From positions 1 through 64,000 of the forward strand of contig MHBH01000066.1 of assembly GCA_001804805.1 (NCBI GenBank): a stretch of DNA of 64,000 nt, in the 5' to 3' direction. Position numbers and translations under genes: made by a program. The notes below the pieces were generated by a model. The model made no database searches. It saw nothing but the letters and a program-made list of their open reading frames with translations, and was not told where the DNA came from. Origin of the DNA: Lentisphaerae bacterium GWF2_49_21. GTDB lineage: Bacteria; Verrucomicrobiota; Lentisphaeria; Victivallales; GWF2-50-93. Positions 17,827 through 26,414 of the stretch are shown one piece after another; position 1 is the first letter of the stretch; the number at the start of each line of letters is the position of its first letter.

Positions 17827-18597
17827 ATGAAAAAAGTTGCATTGATCACTGGCGGGGCCCGCGGGATCGGATATGGAATCGCGCTCGGTCTTGTCAAGGA
17901 AAACTTCAATATTGCCATTGCGGACATACAGGACGAGCAGAAAGTCGCTGAGAACATCGAGAATCTCCGCAAGGCCGGAGCCGAAGTCCTCTACTGCAAA
18001 TGCGACATCAGCAGTTCGGCTGACCGTAAAAGGATGATTGATGAAGTCAAAAAGAAGTTCGGACATCTGAACGTCCTTGTCAACAACGCCGGCGTCGCTC
18101 CCGCTATCCGCGCCGACATCCTCGATGCGAGCGAGGAAAGTTATGAACGCGTCATGAAGATCAACCTCCAGGGACCTTATTTCCTCACCCAGCTTGCCGC
18201 AAACTGGATGATCGAACAGCAGAAGACTGACAAGGGATTCTCCGGCTGCATAATCAATATCTCCTCCATGTCCTCTACAGTCGCATCTGTCAGCCGGGGC
18301 GAATACTGCATTTCAAAGGCGGGAGTAAGCATGGCTACCAAGCTGTTTGCAGTCAGGCTCGCGGAATTCAACATCCCGGTCTACGAGATCCGTCCGGGGA
18401 TCATAATGACAGACATGACTTCCGCAGTGAAGGAAAAATACGACAAGCTTATCGCCGAAGGTATCCTCCTCCAGAAGCGCTGGGGCCTGCCGGAGGACAT
18501 AAGCAAGGCCGTATCGATGATGGCGAGGGGCGACATCCCCTACTCCACCGGACAGGTGATCATGATCGACGGCGGATTCACAGTGGAAAGACTGTAG
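17827..18597 (+). CDS. Short-chain dehydrogenase/reductase
   Basis: The 256-aa classical SDR has the cofactor loop TGGARGIG (residues 8-15), an NNAG motif (86-89) and the catalytic Tyr160/Lys164 pair (YCISK) with Ser in NISSMSS. It would reduce a keto group or oxidise a hydroxyl of a small substrate, probably a sugar acid given the neighbouring aldolase. It is second in the eda operon, 108 nt after eda with an inverted-repeat unit in between. Annotation as an acyl-carrier reductase would fit the fold but not the context. Confidence 0.9.
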   Translation: MKKVALITGGARGIGYGIALGLVKENFNIAIADIQDEQKVAENIENLRKAGAEVLYCKCDISSSADRKRMIDEVKKKFGHLNVLVNNAGVAPAIRADILDASEESYERVMKINLQGPYFLTQLAANWMIEQQKTDKGFSGCIINISSMSSTVASVSRGEYCISKAGVSMATKLFAVRLAEFNIPVYEIRPGIIMTDMTSAVKEKYDKLIAEGILLQKRWGLPEDISKAVSMMARGDIPYSTGQVIMIDGGFTVERL

Positions 18598-18652
18598 TAT
18601 TTTCGCACAAAGACACAGAGGCACAAAGTTACAAAGATAGTATTGGAGAATC

Positions 18653-20644
18653 ATGCAGAAAAGCAAAATATCTGTTCAGATGGCAAAAGGCAAAAAACTC
18701 TCATTGCCATGCAACAAGATTCACACTCTTGTGATCGGCAGCGGAGCGGCTGGGCTCAATGCGGCCGTACAGCTTCACGCGAACGGTGTGTCGGACATCC
18801 TGATCGTCACGGAAGGCCTTGACAAGGGAACTTCAATAAACACCGGGAGCGACAAGCAGACATATTACAAGATCGGAATGTACGGGGAGAACAATGATTC
18901 TCCATATCTTCTCGCCCAGTCCTTCTTCAACGGCGGAGGCATGCACGGGGATTTATCATTGGTCGAAGCCGCTCTCTCCGGACGCGCATTTTTCAATCTC
19001 GTAAATATTGGTGTTGCTTTCCCCCGTGACAGATACGGCCAGTTCGTCGGTTACAAGACCGACCACGACCCGTTCCGCCGCGCCACTTCAGTCGGGCCCT
19101 ACACTTCCCGTGAAATGTGCAGAGCTCTTATAAAGGAAGTCAAACGCCGCAACATCCAGATCGCCGAGGATCGTGTAGTTGCTTCACTGCTGACAGTCGA
19201 GGAAAATAATGAGAAACGCGCCGCAGGCGCCATAGTCCTCAACCGCAGGGCAAAGACTCCTGGCAGTGCTTTTGAAGCCTATTTTGCCGACAATGTCGTT
19301 TTTGCGACAGGCGGTCCCGGAGGGCTTTATAAGACCAGCGTCTATCCTGAAGTCCACACGGGTGCTATCGGACTGGCGCTCATGGAAGGGGCGAAGGCCC
19401 AGAGCCTGCCCGAATCGCAGTATGGTCTTGCCTCGATTAAATTCCGCTGGAATGTTTCCGGGACCTACATGCAAGTCATACCGAAGTTCATCAGCACTGA
19501 TGCCGACGGTAAAAGCAATGCAAGGGAGTTCATGCGCGACTATTTCGAATCTGCCGGCGAGATGAACAGCATGATTTTCCTCAAAGGTTATCAGTGGCCT
19601 TTCGATCCCCGCAAAGCCGTAGGCGGTTCCTCCATCGTAGATATTCTCGTTTATATCGAGACCGTCTTGAAAGGTCGCAGGGTATATCTTGATTTCCGTT
19701 CCAACTGCAATGGACTCGATTTTAATTCTTTGAGCAAGGAGGCACACGAGTATCTGGAAAAATCAGGCGCCCTTTTCGGAACTCCGATCGAGCGCTTGAC
19801 AAAGATGAACGAGCCGGCCATTTCACTTTATCAGGATCATGGCATAGACATCAGGAAGGAACCTCTTGAGATCGCCGTCTGCGCACAGCACAACAATGGC
19901 GGACTCGCCGGCAATCTATGGTGGGAATCCCTGAACATCAAGCATCTCTTCCCGATCGGTGAAGTCAATGGCTCGCATGGAGTCTATCGTCCGGGTGGAG
20001 CCGCGCTCAATTCCGGACAGGTCTCAGGTTTCAGGGCCGCGGAATATATTTCCAACAAATATTCCAAAGGCTCCCTCAACCAGAGCCTGGCAAAAAAGAA
20101 CGCCGAACAGAAATTGAAGACTCTCCTCGGCTGGCTTGAAAATAGTTCAAAATCTAAGAACAGCTGGAAGGATGCCAGAAGTGAATTCCAGTCGAGAATG
20201 TCAAAGGCCGCCGCACACATCCGCTCCGGAAAAATCCTCAAGGATTCTGTCCAGGAAGCCTGGAAACAGTGGAAAGATCTTAAAAACAGCGGGTGTGCAT
20301 TCAAGGGTGTCAAGGACATGGCGGAAGCAGTACAGAACCTCCAGCTCTGTTTTGCCCATGCTGTTTATCTTGAAGCCGTCTACAAGGCTGTAAAGGACGG
20401 CGTAGGCAGCCGGGGTTCGTCCCTTGTTCTGGACGAAAAGGGAGTACAGGCGCATTCAAAGCTTGGTGGTGAATGGAAATTCATGCAGGAAAATCCCGAG
20501 TTCAGGAACAAGGTCCTTGAAACTGCCGCGACAATTGATGGCAAGGTCGAGAACTGCTGGGTACCAAGGCGTGAATTACCCAACGATGATGCCTGGTTTG
20601 AAAATGCCTGGGCCGCATACCGCAACGGGGAAATTTACAGATAA
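18653..20644 (+). CDS. Large FAD-dependent oxidoreductase of the aspartate-oxidase/fumarate-reductase type
   Basis: The 663-aa protein starts with an FAD-binding Rossmann motif (HTLVIGSGAAGLNAAVQL, residues about 26-42). It carries the family signature VVFATGGPGGLY, PEVHTGAIGLALMEGA, and the C-terminal flavin motif GEVNGSHGVYRPGGAALNSGQVSG. Active-site residues of succinate dehydrogenase are only partly recognisable, so the substrate is open. It has an extended helical C-terminal region (about 470-640). It lacks a signal peptide. As the third gene of the eda operon it probably oxidises an intermediate of sugar-acid breakdown. Confidence 0.85.
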   Translation: MQKSKISVQMAKGKKLSLPCNKIHTLVIGSGAAGLNAAVQLHANGVSDILIVTEGLDKGTSINTGSDKQTYYKIGMYGENNDSPYLLAQSFFNGGGMHGDLSLVEAALSGRAFFNLVNIGVAFPRDRYGQFVGYKTDHDPFRRATSVGPYTSREMCRALIKEVKRRNIQIAEDRVVASLLTVEENNEKRAAGAIVLNRRAKTPGSAFEAYFADNVVFATGGPGGLYKTSVYPEVHTGAIGLALMEGAKAQSLPESQYGLASIKFRWNVSGTYMQVIPKFISTDADGKSNAREFMRDYFESAGEMNSMIFLKGYQWPFDPRKAVGGSSIVDILVYIETVLKGRRVYLDFRSNCNGLDFNSLSKEAHEYLEKSGALFGTPIERLTKMNEPAISLYQDHGIDIRKEPLEIAVCAQHNNGGLAGNLWWESLNIKHLFPIGEVNGSHGVYRPGGAALNSGQVSGFRAAEYISNKYSKGSLNQSLAKKNAEQKLKTLLGWLENSSKSKNSWKDARSEFQSRMSKAAAHIRSGKILKDSVQEAWKQWKDLKNSGCAFKGVKDMAEAVQNLQLCFAHAVYLEAVYKAVKDGVGSRGSSLVLDEKGVQAHSKLGGEWKFMQENPEFRNKVLETAATIDGKVENCWVPRRELPNDDAWFENAWAAYRNGEIYR

Positions 20645-20663
20645 AATCTGCAAGGCAGATTTT
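20643..20663 (+). terminator. Hairpin overlapping the stop of the FAD-protein gene
   Basis: The arms aaaatctgc and gcagatttt (9 bp, 3-nt loop) begin inside the TAA stop at 20642-20644. The right arm ends in TTTT, which fits a short intrinsic terminator. Confidence 0.6.
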
Positions 20664-20668
20664 ATAAT

Positions 20669-20693
20669 GAAATAGAGCCGACGGCTCTATTTC
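20669..20693 (-). terminator. Perfect palindrome overlapping the stop of the cyclase gene
   Basis: A 25-nt palindrome with 12-nt complementary arms (gaaatagagccg and cggctctatttc) covers the stop TAG of the cyclase gene (20687-20689). Together with the hairpin at 20643 it separates two convergent genes. Confidence 0.6.
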
Positions 20694-21619
20694 CTGATAC
20701 GCATACCCTTTTGAAAATCCCAGATGAGTATTTTATCCATCTTCGGAAGGGGGGATTCGTTGAGCTGGTTTATGGATGCGCCATGTTTCCAGTCGGAAGG
20801 GCATATCGCGATAAATCTTGCATAGGCTCCTGTCCCTCCCTGGAACTTTGGGAATCCTATTATGACAAGCGCACCTTTTTCAGGCACCTGATCAAGGTTT
20901 GCAAGAGCTTCAGCTTGTGCATATCCATTGTGCATCAACCAGCTTTCCCCCTCGAGGGAAAGTGTTGAATCCGTATCCATGGGTTCATGCCCATGCATGA
21001 GAATTTTCCTTTCAAGATGAAGAAATTTCAAAGCTTCCAGCCTTACACCTGGTAAAAGGGTCTGGCGCGCAAGCGCCGGTGAAGGCCAGGACTTGGACCA
21101 GTCGGACCTGATGAAGACAACGGATCCTGCCGGTATTACCCCGTTTAACTTTTCCCATTCAAGTATGTCTTCGACCCTTAAATGATAATTGGGATTCCTG
21201 TGGACTTTGTCGGCAATCGAGATGACAACAAGCTGGCGTATTGCGTATGTAACAGGAATTTCGTCTGTCGCGGGATATTCCGGAGCCCAGTGGGCGGGTG
21301 CATCGATATGGGTTCCAAGCTGGTCGCTCGAGAGCATGTATCTCGTGGATTCGAATCCATTCTCCTTGTAGCTGTAAGGATTCCCTGTCTGGGCATTCAT
21401 CGCCGGACCGAACACCGGAGGCCCGAATCCCTCCCATACTGGTATCTCAGGGCTTATCACGTGGGACAGGTCGACATATTTCGCCGTCTTGAAATACTGG
21501 TCGTAGACCTGCCAAAGACTTCCTTCATTATTCACCGGGGTTGCTTTAGGCGATAAAATGGAACATGAAGAAAGGACCATCGTCAAGAACAGAAGCAGAA
21601 GAACTTTGATGTATCTCAT
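20687..21619 (-). CDS. Cyclase/kynurenine-formamidase-family lipoprotein
   Basis: The 310-aa protein starts with a lipoprotein signal (MRYIKVLLLLFLTMVLSSC, lipobox LSSC with Cys19), so it is membrane-anchored on the cell surface side. The body is a cyclase-family (PF04199-type) metal-dependent hydrolase with the hallmark LGTHIDAPAHW; two His and one Asp there bind metal. Further family strands are VVFIRSDWSK and HGHEPMDTDS. Members hydrolyse amides such as formylkynurenine or cyclic esters. The substrate here is unknown. It faces the eda operon convergently. Confidence 0.85.
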   Translation of the reverse strand: MRYIKVLLLLFLTMVLSSCSILSPKATPVNNEGSLWQVYDQYFKTAKYVDLSHVISPEIPVWEGFGPPVFGPAMNAQTGNPYSYKENGFESTRYMLSSDQLGTHIDAPAHWAPEYPATDEIPVTYAIRQLVVISIADKVHRNPNYHLRVEDILEWEKLNGVIPAGSVVFIRSDWSKSWPSPALARQTLLPGVRLEALKFLHLERKILMHGHEPMDTDSTLSLEGESWLMHNGYAQAEALANLDQVPEKGALVIIGFPKFQGGTGAYARFIAICPSDWKHGASINQLNESPLPKMDKILIWDFQKGMRIRK

Positions 21620-21690
21620 TTTATATCACCTTGTCTTTGATTTGGATTGAAATCTACTGTAGAAATGCAGATAATCCAGTTCATATATAT

Positions 21691-21717
21691 TTTTCAATGA
21701 TGCTTCATCATTGAAAA
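21691..21717 (-). terminator. Hairpin directly after the MgtC-family gene
   Basis: The arms ttttcaatgatg and catcattgaaaa pair over 12 bp with a 3-nt loop, starting 3 nt after the stop codon. On the minus strand it is followed by alternating AT rather than a T tract, so it may be a weak terminator. Confidence 0.5.
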
Positions 21718-21719
21718 TA

Positions 21720-22430
21720 TCAGTAGTTATGGTTCCATTTGATGCGTTTGACCGGAATTTTCGCGTTGAAGAAGGCCTGCAGGATGGAATGGGAGAGCTT
21801 GTCAGTTATCCCCTTGTGGAAAAGACGGATGGTGAGCTTCACCGAAGTGGTTCCGGTGTCAAAGTCCCTTTCGAAATCAAAATACAGGATTTTCAGCTCC
21901 TTGAACTGCTTCAGGGGCTTCACTATTTCAGTGAGATCAGTTTCATTGGGGAAGTCAATCACAAGCGTCCTGTATGAATCGCGGGGAAACAGCTTGTCAA
22001 GGTTTTTCAGCACCACAAGACAGACAATGGCAATGAGAGTCGCATAGATTCCAAGCATGTAGAGTCCGGCGCCTACAGCCATGCCAAGCCCGGCGACAAG
22101 CCAGAGGCAGGCGGCGGTCGTAAGCCCCCTGATATTGAAACCTTCCTTGATGATCGCACCGGCGCCGATGAAGCCTATTCCAGTGATTATCTGGGCCGCT
22201 ATGCGGCCCGGATCGGCGAACCTTCCATTTGCTGTGAGCACAACGCTGTTGGCGACCATTTCGGAAATGATCATGAAAAGGGCCGAGCCCATGCTGACAA
22301 GAAGATTCGTCCTCAAACCGGCCGCACGGCCATGCATGTCGCGCTCAAGGCCGATTACCGCCCCGAGCACCGCCGCAAGCAGCAGCTTGAAAACGATTGT
22401 ATTAGTCTCTGAATTTAATAGTTCGTTCAA
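21720..22430 (-). CDS. MgtC/SapB-family membrane protein
   Basis: Started at the TTG at 22430, which has AAGGA 7 nt upstream, the protein has 236 aa, the usual size. A longer frame to 22487 also begins with TTG but has no ribosome site. Four or five N-terminal membrane helices carry the family motifs GLERDMHGRAAGLRTNLLVSMG and QIITGIGFIGAGAI. The C-terminal part (about 150-236) is a soluble ACT-like domain. MgtC proteins influence magnesium homeostasis and ATP synthase in some bacteria; others are of unknown role. It follows the isomerase gene on the same strand after about 95 nt. Confidence 0.88.
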   Translation of the reverse strand: MNELLNSETNTIVFKLLLAAVLGAVIGLERDMHGRAAGLRTNLLVSMGSALFMIISEMVANSVVLTANGRFADPGRIAAQIITGIGFIGAGAIIKEGFNIRGLTTAACLWLVAGLGMAVGAGLYMLGIYATLIAIVCLVVLKNLDKLFPRDSYRTLVIDFPNETDLTEIVKPLKQFKELKILYFDFERDFDTGTTSVKLTIRLFHKGITDKLSHSILQAFFNAKIPVKRIKWNHNY

Positions 22431-22526
22431 CCTATCATCCTTATTTCTAATAAGAGATGATAATAGTATAAGAACTGCAAAATTCAAGCCGGAAACCGGA
22501 ATTGCCCAGGCTGAAATTCCTGGAAA

Positions 22527-23345
22527 TCAGATCTTCGCGAGCCATTTTTTCAGGTTGTCGACCGTCTCGCGGATGTCCTTGACCTGCTGGTCTCCGCTGA
22601 TCTCTCGCTCTATGATAAGTTCTCCCTTGAACCCGATCTCCTTCAGCTTCTTCAGGAATTCAGGGAACCTCACCTTGCCGTCGCCTACCTTGACTTCATG
22701 CCCGAGATTGTCGCCGTTCACCGGATAGAAACCATCCTTGACATGGATGTTCCTGACATATTTTCCGAAGACGTCTAAAGAGTCAATCGGGTTTCCTTTT
22801 CCATATAGGATGAGGTTTGCAGGATCAAGATTGATCCCCAGATTGCCGGTACCGACGCGCTCAATTGTGCGCAGGACGGTCACAGGAGTCTCCTGTCCAG
22901 TCTCGAACCAGAACTCGATCCCGAGCTTCTTGCAGTGGTCGGCGACATCCCTTATCGCCACGATGACTCCGGGATAGTTCGTATCGGTAGGATTTTCCGG
23001 GATGAATCCACAATGCGTTATTATCGCTGGCGACTTGATCATTGCAGCAAAATCGGCCCACTTCTTCAAAGCTTCGATCCTGGGCCAGCGGAATTCCGGA
23101 GGCACAAGCCCGAGCGTGGACGGCCCTTCAACAAAGTTCCATTTCGCTGGTCCGGGCACCCCAGCCCACATCGCACAGACCCTGACCTTCGTCTTCTTTG
23201 ATTCTTTTACTACGGTTTCCGCGATCTCCTTCGTCGCCAGGGAGCTGTCCCAGCTCACGAGCTGACAGACGTTAAGGCCGAACTGGCCCACGTGATCAAA
23301 ACATTTTCCGCCGTTCCTCAAGCCGTTCATTACTCCGATTTCCAT
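22527..23345 (-). CDS. Sugar phosphate isomerase/epimerase (xylose-isomerase-like TIM barrel)
   Basis: The 272-aa protein starts at the ATG at 23345 with AGGAG 7 nt before it; a longer frame to 23390 reads through a repeat and is rejected. It is an AP-endonuclease-2-like TIM barrel with metal ligands expected in IEFWFETGQ, GINLDPANL, RNIHVKDG and ELIIEREI. These enzymes epimerise or isomerise free sugars, keto-sugars or inositols. It lies just downstream of a Gfo/Idh gene with the same orientation; such pairs commonly act together on one sugar. Confidence 0.9.
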   Translation of the reverse strand: MEIGVMNGLRNGGKCFDHVGQFGLNVCQLVSWDSSLATKEIAETVVKESKKTKVRVCAMWAGVPGPAKWNFVEGPSTLGLVPPEFRWPRIEALKKWADFAAMIKSPAIITHCGFIPENPTDTNYPGVIVAIRDVADHCKKLGIEFWFETGQETPVTVLRTIERVGTGNLGINLDPANLILYGKGNPIDSLDVFGKYVRNIHVKDGFYPVNGDNLGHEVKVGDGKVRFPEFLKKLKEIGFKGELIIEREISGDQQVKDIRETVDNLKKWLAKI

Positions 23346-23366
23346 TTTAAAACTCCTTTTTATTAT

Positions 23367-23422
23367 GGAGCGCCAGCGTCTCGCTGGCATTTATCTTATT
23401 GCCGGCAAGATGCCGGCGCTCC
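23367..23422. repeat. GGAGCGCC...GGCGCTCC inverted-repeat unit
   Basis: The 56-bp unit is bounded by ggagcgccagc and gccggcgctcc and contains two small hairpins (gccagcgtctcgctggc and gccggcaagatgccggc). Related units lie at 31194-31219, 39644-39695 and 56774-56952. Confidence 0.65.
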
Positions 23423-23468
23423 TTATTTTAAATTTCCAAGACACGCTAAAGCTGTGAACTCCAACATA

Positions 23469-23512
23469 ATTTCCAGCATCCAGTTTCAAGTTTCCAGTAT
23501 CAAGTCACAATC
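23469..23512 (-). repeat. GATACTGGAAACT phrase repeat, copy 1
   Basis: On the minus strand the end of the Gfo/Idh gene reads into gattgtgacttgatactgg, then two more variants of the 11-14 nt phrase ga(t/a)actggaaactt. The same text occurs at 30960-31003 after another gene. In both cases it begins at the stop codon. Confidence 0.6.
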
Positions 23513-24513
23513 TTCATCCATTTCCTCTTCTCAATCGATTTGTTTTCGAGCATTACGAGCTCCACGCTTTTCTTCGTGCTTTCCGCGGTGCAGACGGTAT
23601 TCTTCTCTTTGCCCTTGATGCTGTCGAAGAAATATTTCAGTTCCCTGTAATAACCGTTCTCCTTCGTAGGCAGATCGACCTTCCTGAATTCCTTTTCACC
23701 TTTGACCTTAACCCTGAGGGCGGTATCCGGATGAATTCCGAAATCCATGGCCGCATTTTCGAAGAACGCCTGGAACGACATGCTGAACGTCTGGTACATC
23801 CAGCTTCCGCGGATCGACACGATGCAATCCTCATACTGCCAGATGGCCGTGACATCATCGACTTCTCCCGTGATTCCTTTTAATCCTGAGGCGACCAGCG
23901 CCTTCGGAAGCCCGAGCGCATGCTGTACCCAGTCGACATCGTGCAGGTGCAGATCAAGTATCGCTCCTCCGGAAATCTTCCCGTCGTTGAACCATTCCGC
24001 CCAGGCGCTATAGCCGCCGATGCGGATCATCGTCAATGCTTTCAAAGGTCCGTAGGTTTTTTCTTCGGCAGCCTTTTTCAGGATTTCATATTCCGGCCAG
24101 AAACGGAGGCACTGCCCGATCTGCAGCTGTACCTTGTTATCATCCCTAGCCTTGATCATCTTGTCGCATTCCCTGACTTTCAACGCCATAGGTTTCTCGC
24201 TGAAGACATGGAGTCCTTCCTTCATCGCCATGACTGCGTATTCCGCATGGATATTGGTGGGAAGAGCAGTGACAACCGCATCAAGCTTCTCCTTCTTGAG
24301 CATCTTGCGGAAATCCAAGTAGGTCCTGCAGTTCCTGATGTCGAAGACCGGACCGTTGGTCTCGATGTTTATCTTAACTTCCTTTGATTCGAGCTTCTTC
24401 GGATTATTGTCGCAGACCGCGACGATCTCGACATCTTCCATACCCATCATGCTTCCGACATGAACTCTTCCAAGTCCTCCATATCCGCATATTCCGACCT
24501 TGAGTTTTTCCAT
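23500..24513 (-). CDS. Gfo/Idh/MocA-family oxidoreductase
   Basis: The 337-aa enzyme starts at the ATG at 24513, with AAGGAG 8 nt upstream; a frame extending to 24588 runs into the divergent promoter. It has the Rossmann motif GICGYGGLGRVH, the family EKP motif (VFSEKPMAL) and the sugar-face motif GGAILDLHLHDVDW with the catalytic-type His. The TIM-barrel isomerase gene follows on the same strand, and an AraC regulator is divergent 93 bp away, so this is probably an inducible sugar-conversion operon. Confidence 0.93.
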   Translation of the reverse strand: MEKLKVGICGYGGLGRVHVGSMMGMEDVEIVAVCDNNPKKLESKEVKINIETNGPVFDIRNCRTYLDFRKMLKKEKLDAVVTALPTNIHAEYAVMAMKEGLHVFSEKPMALKVRECDKMIKARDDNKVQLQIGQCLRFWPEYEILKKAAEEKTYGPLKALTMIRIGGYSAWAEWFNDGKISGGAILDLHLHDVDWVQHALGLPKALVASGLKGITGEVDDVTAIWQYEDCIVSIRGSWMYQTFSMSFQAFFENAAMDFGIHPDTALRVKVKGEKEFRKVDLPTKENGYYRELKYFFDSIKGKEKNTVCTAESTKKSVELVMLENKSIEKRKWMKIVT

Positions 24514-24578
24514 TTTTATCGCTCCTTGCATTGATAAATCATACACGTGCTGATAAATTATTTTAACAATTACGCGAA

Positions 24579-24584
24579 TATAAT
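24579..24584 (+). promoter_or_regulatory. -10 box of the AraC-family gene
   Basis: A perfect TATAAT lies 22 nt before the ATG at 24607 in the gap shared with the divergent Gfo/Idh gene. No good -35 box is seen at normal spacing, which fits a promoter that needs an activator. Confidence 0.4.
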
Positions 24585-24606
24585 ACAATAGGCTGTTCTG
24601 ATTTAC

Positions 24607-25467
24607 ATGGATAATTCAATCATAAACAATGCCAATATCAAGCATACCGGCTGCAACGTGCACAGGATGCCGGAGGGACGGCAGGAAGTCCACGAGAAAT
24701 ACGGACTCTGGATATGCAGATATGGACGTGACGGCGCGTCTCGGCCGCAGAAACCTCCGAACGAACCTAGATATTTCGAATTCTACTGCATCTCTCATCT
24801 CATAAAAGGATCTGGATGGTACTGGGTTCCGGGAAGGCCGCTTGAGATCTTTGAAGAAGGCAGGGCTGTCTTTGTAACTCCGCGCTTCATTCACTGCTAC
24901 AGCGGACACAACACAAACTATGTCGAGGACACTATTTGTTTTTCCGGCATCATCGCCGACTGTCTTTTCAAGACCGGGATTTTCAAGGACGGTATCATTG
25001 AGATTGGAAAGGCGAGACGGCTTCTTCCTATAATAGAAAAGGCTTCGGATCCTTCGCGAAATTCGCAGATCCAGGCGAACATCGAACTCCAGAACCTTCT
25101 TGTCGAACTTTATTTCGAGAACAGGAACATGAAAGGAAAGGGGAAATATCCTTATCTGAACAACCTGATCGAGGAAATCAAGAACTCCCGGGAGAAATGG
25201 TGGACTGTTTCCGAGATGGCGGAGTTCTGCAGCCTGAGCGAGGCGCAGCTCCGACGCGTGTTCTATGCACACACCGGGACATCCCCGAAGGATTATATCG
25301 ACAGGCTGAAGATAATGCAGGCGGCCGAGACTCTTTCAAATTCCACAGAGAGCATTGCGAACATCGCAATGTTGTTCGGATACTCCGATCCGTTCCATTT
25401 CAGCCGCCGCTTCAAGCAGATCACAGGCCTCTCCCCGGAAAAATACCGTATGGAGATGAAGAGATAA
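24607..25467 (+). CDS. AraC-family transcriptional regulator
   Basis: The 286-aa regulator has an N-terminal cupin-like sensing domain (about residues 30-120) and a C-terminal pair of helix-turn-helix motifs (about 190-285): WTVSEMAEFCSLSEAQLRRVF and SIANIAMLFGYSDPFHFSRRFKQ, ending with the family GLSPEKYR. It is divergent from the Gfo/Idh-isomerase operon and most likely activates it in response to a sugar. Its stop codon lies inside a palindrome shared with the next, convergent gene. Confidence 0.93.
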   Translation: MDNSIINNANIKHTGCNVHRMPEGRQEVHEKYGLWICRYGRDGASRPQKPPNEPRYFEFYCISHLIKGSGWYWVPGRPLEIFEEGRAVFVTPRFIHCYSGHNTNYVEDTICFSGIIADCLFKTGIFKDGIIEIGKARRLLPIIEKASDPSRNSQIQANIELQNLLVELYFENRNMKGKGKYPYLNNLIEEIKNSREKWWTVSEMAEFCSLSEAQLRRVFYAHTGTSPKDYIDRLKIMQAAETLSNSTESIANIAMLFGYSDPFHFSRRFKQITGLSPEKYRMEMKR

Positions 25468-25490
25468 TTTCAAAAGGATTTTGAAATTAT
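25464..25490. terminator. Bidirectional hairpin holding both stop codons of convergent genes
   Basis: The arms ataatttcaaaa and ttttgaaattat are perfectly complementary (12 bp, loop gga). The TAA of the AraC gene (25465-25467) lies in one arm and the TAA of the minus-strand small gene (25487-25489) at the mirror position in the other. Confidence 0.65.
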
Positions 25491-25699
25491 TGTTTCTTCT
25501 TGAAAAATGATGCGCAGCCAAGGCGTGGATTGTTCTTTGCCGCCTGAAACAGGAAATAATTTGTACTGGAAAGCCAGAGAATCCTCTGTCTCGGGGTAAG
25601 TTCAGCAAAATCCGTGTGCCCGTCGAAATATTCGGAAGGAAGTTCGGAAATTTTCCTGAGCATCGAATTCCTGCTGGTCTTTTGACGCGGCTTATTCAT
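25487..25699 (-). CDS. Small hypothetical protein
   Basis: A 70-aa basic protein starts at the ATG at 25699 with AAGGA 9 nt upstream. It has a Lys/Arg-rich start (MNKPRQKTSRNSMLRK), a central ELTPRQRILWLSSTNYFLFQ helix and a KKKQ end. It is not recognised. It is supported by its ribosome site, a typical coding composition and the shared stop-codon hairpin with the convergent AraC gene. Confidence 0.5.
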   Translation of the reverse strand: MNKPRQKTSRNSMLRKISELPSEYFDGHTDFAELTPRQRILWLSSTNYFLFQAAKNNPRLGCASFFKKKQ

Positions 25700-25929
25700 C
25701 TCCAATAATCCTTTTCAGATTCAGGCATAAAAACTCCAGATATATAAAAGAATTTAAACCTTTTAGAGAAGATTATCAAGGGAGGTGAATTCAAACTAAA
25801 TGAGGCTTTCCCATAATCGTTTGAAAAAATGTCTTATCGGATGAAGCTTCCTGCAGGCATCCTTATTGCAAGGCATTACATTTCCTGAAGGATATTATAT
25901 AAGATTTCAGCGAATAAGTAAAGGCAAGT

Positions 25930-26026
25930 TGGTATGCCCGGAGGAACCCCGCTTCAGCGGGACCCCAACCTTCCCGAGACCCGCCATGGCGGCGTGCTCG
26001 GGACGCTCTATCCGGCAACCGGCGCA
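25930..26026 (-). pseudogene. Decayed tRNA-Arg-like copy interrupted by GC palindromes
   Basis: On the minus strand the segment matches the adjacent functional tRNA-Arg in blocks: GCGCC at the 5-prime end, GGATAGAGCGTC, AAGGTTGGGG and TCCGGGC-TACCA at the 3-prime end. The anticodon arm is replaced by a hairpin with ccgccatggcgg, and the T arm by one with cccgctgaagcggg. The D stem is partly missing and the acceptor stem has two mismatches, so it cannot form a normal tRNA. Confidence 0.6.
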
Positions 26027-26053
26027 ATGAGATATTGATCGACTGGATGAAAT

Positions 26054-26130
26054 TGGTACGCCCGGAGGGATTTGAACCCCCAACCTTCTGGTCCGTAGCC
26101 AGACGCTCTATCCAATTGAGCTACGGGCGC
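26054..26130 (-). tRNA. tRNA-Arg (anticodon ACG)
   Basis: The minus strand gives a full cloverleaf: acceptor GCGCCCG with CGGGCGT, D arm GCTCAATTGGATAGAGC, anticodon stem TCTGG/CCAGA around the 7-nt loop CTACGGA (anticodon ACG), T arm GGGGGTTCAAATCCCTC and encoded CCA (26054-26056). The terminal pair is G-U. ACG after deamination reads the CGN arginine codons. Confidence 0.95.
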
Positions 26131-26263
26131 ACAAAGAAATTGCGAGATTGGATGATTGTTTGAACCCAGAAAATCCATCAGTCCGCAAACTTCGCAGCCC
26201 AATATAATAATTTTATAATCTGCTTCTTCAAGCCGCCATTCATAAAATCTTGTATATATAGGC

Positions 26264-26291
26264 TTGCTATTGCAGGTCTCAATGGTATAAT
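26264..26291 (+). promoter_or_regulatory. Promoter of rpsB-tsf
   Basis: TTGCTA (26264-26269), a 16-bp spacer and a perfect TATAAT (26286-26291) lie upstream of rpsB. The start would be near 26298, leaving a leader of about 117 nt, long enough for the S2-dependent leader structure found in many bacteria; I could not verify a fold. Confidence 0.6.
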
Positions 26292-26414
26292 ACACACCTT
26301 TTCGTCCCCGCAGAATGGCAGATCGCCCTTCCGGGAATAATTAAACCAATGGCTTTCTTCGCTGTCCTGCATGGACATGCGCAAAGATGCCGCAAACGCA
26401 AGATGGAGGCTTTA

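Noticed and set aside
22431-22487. Upstream extension of the MgtC-family protein
   Set aside because: The start at 22487 is a TTG without a ribosome site, while the TTG at 22430 has AAGGA at good spacing and gives the usual length.
25930-26026. A second functional tRNA next to tRNA-Arg
   Set aside because: The acceptor stem has two mismatches, the D stem is broken, and the anticodon and T arms are replaced by GC hairpins.
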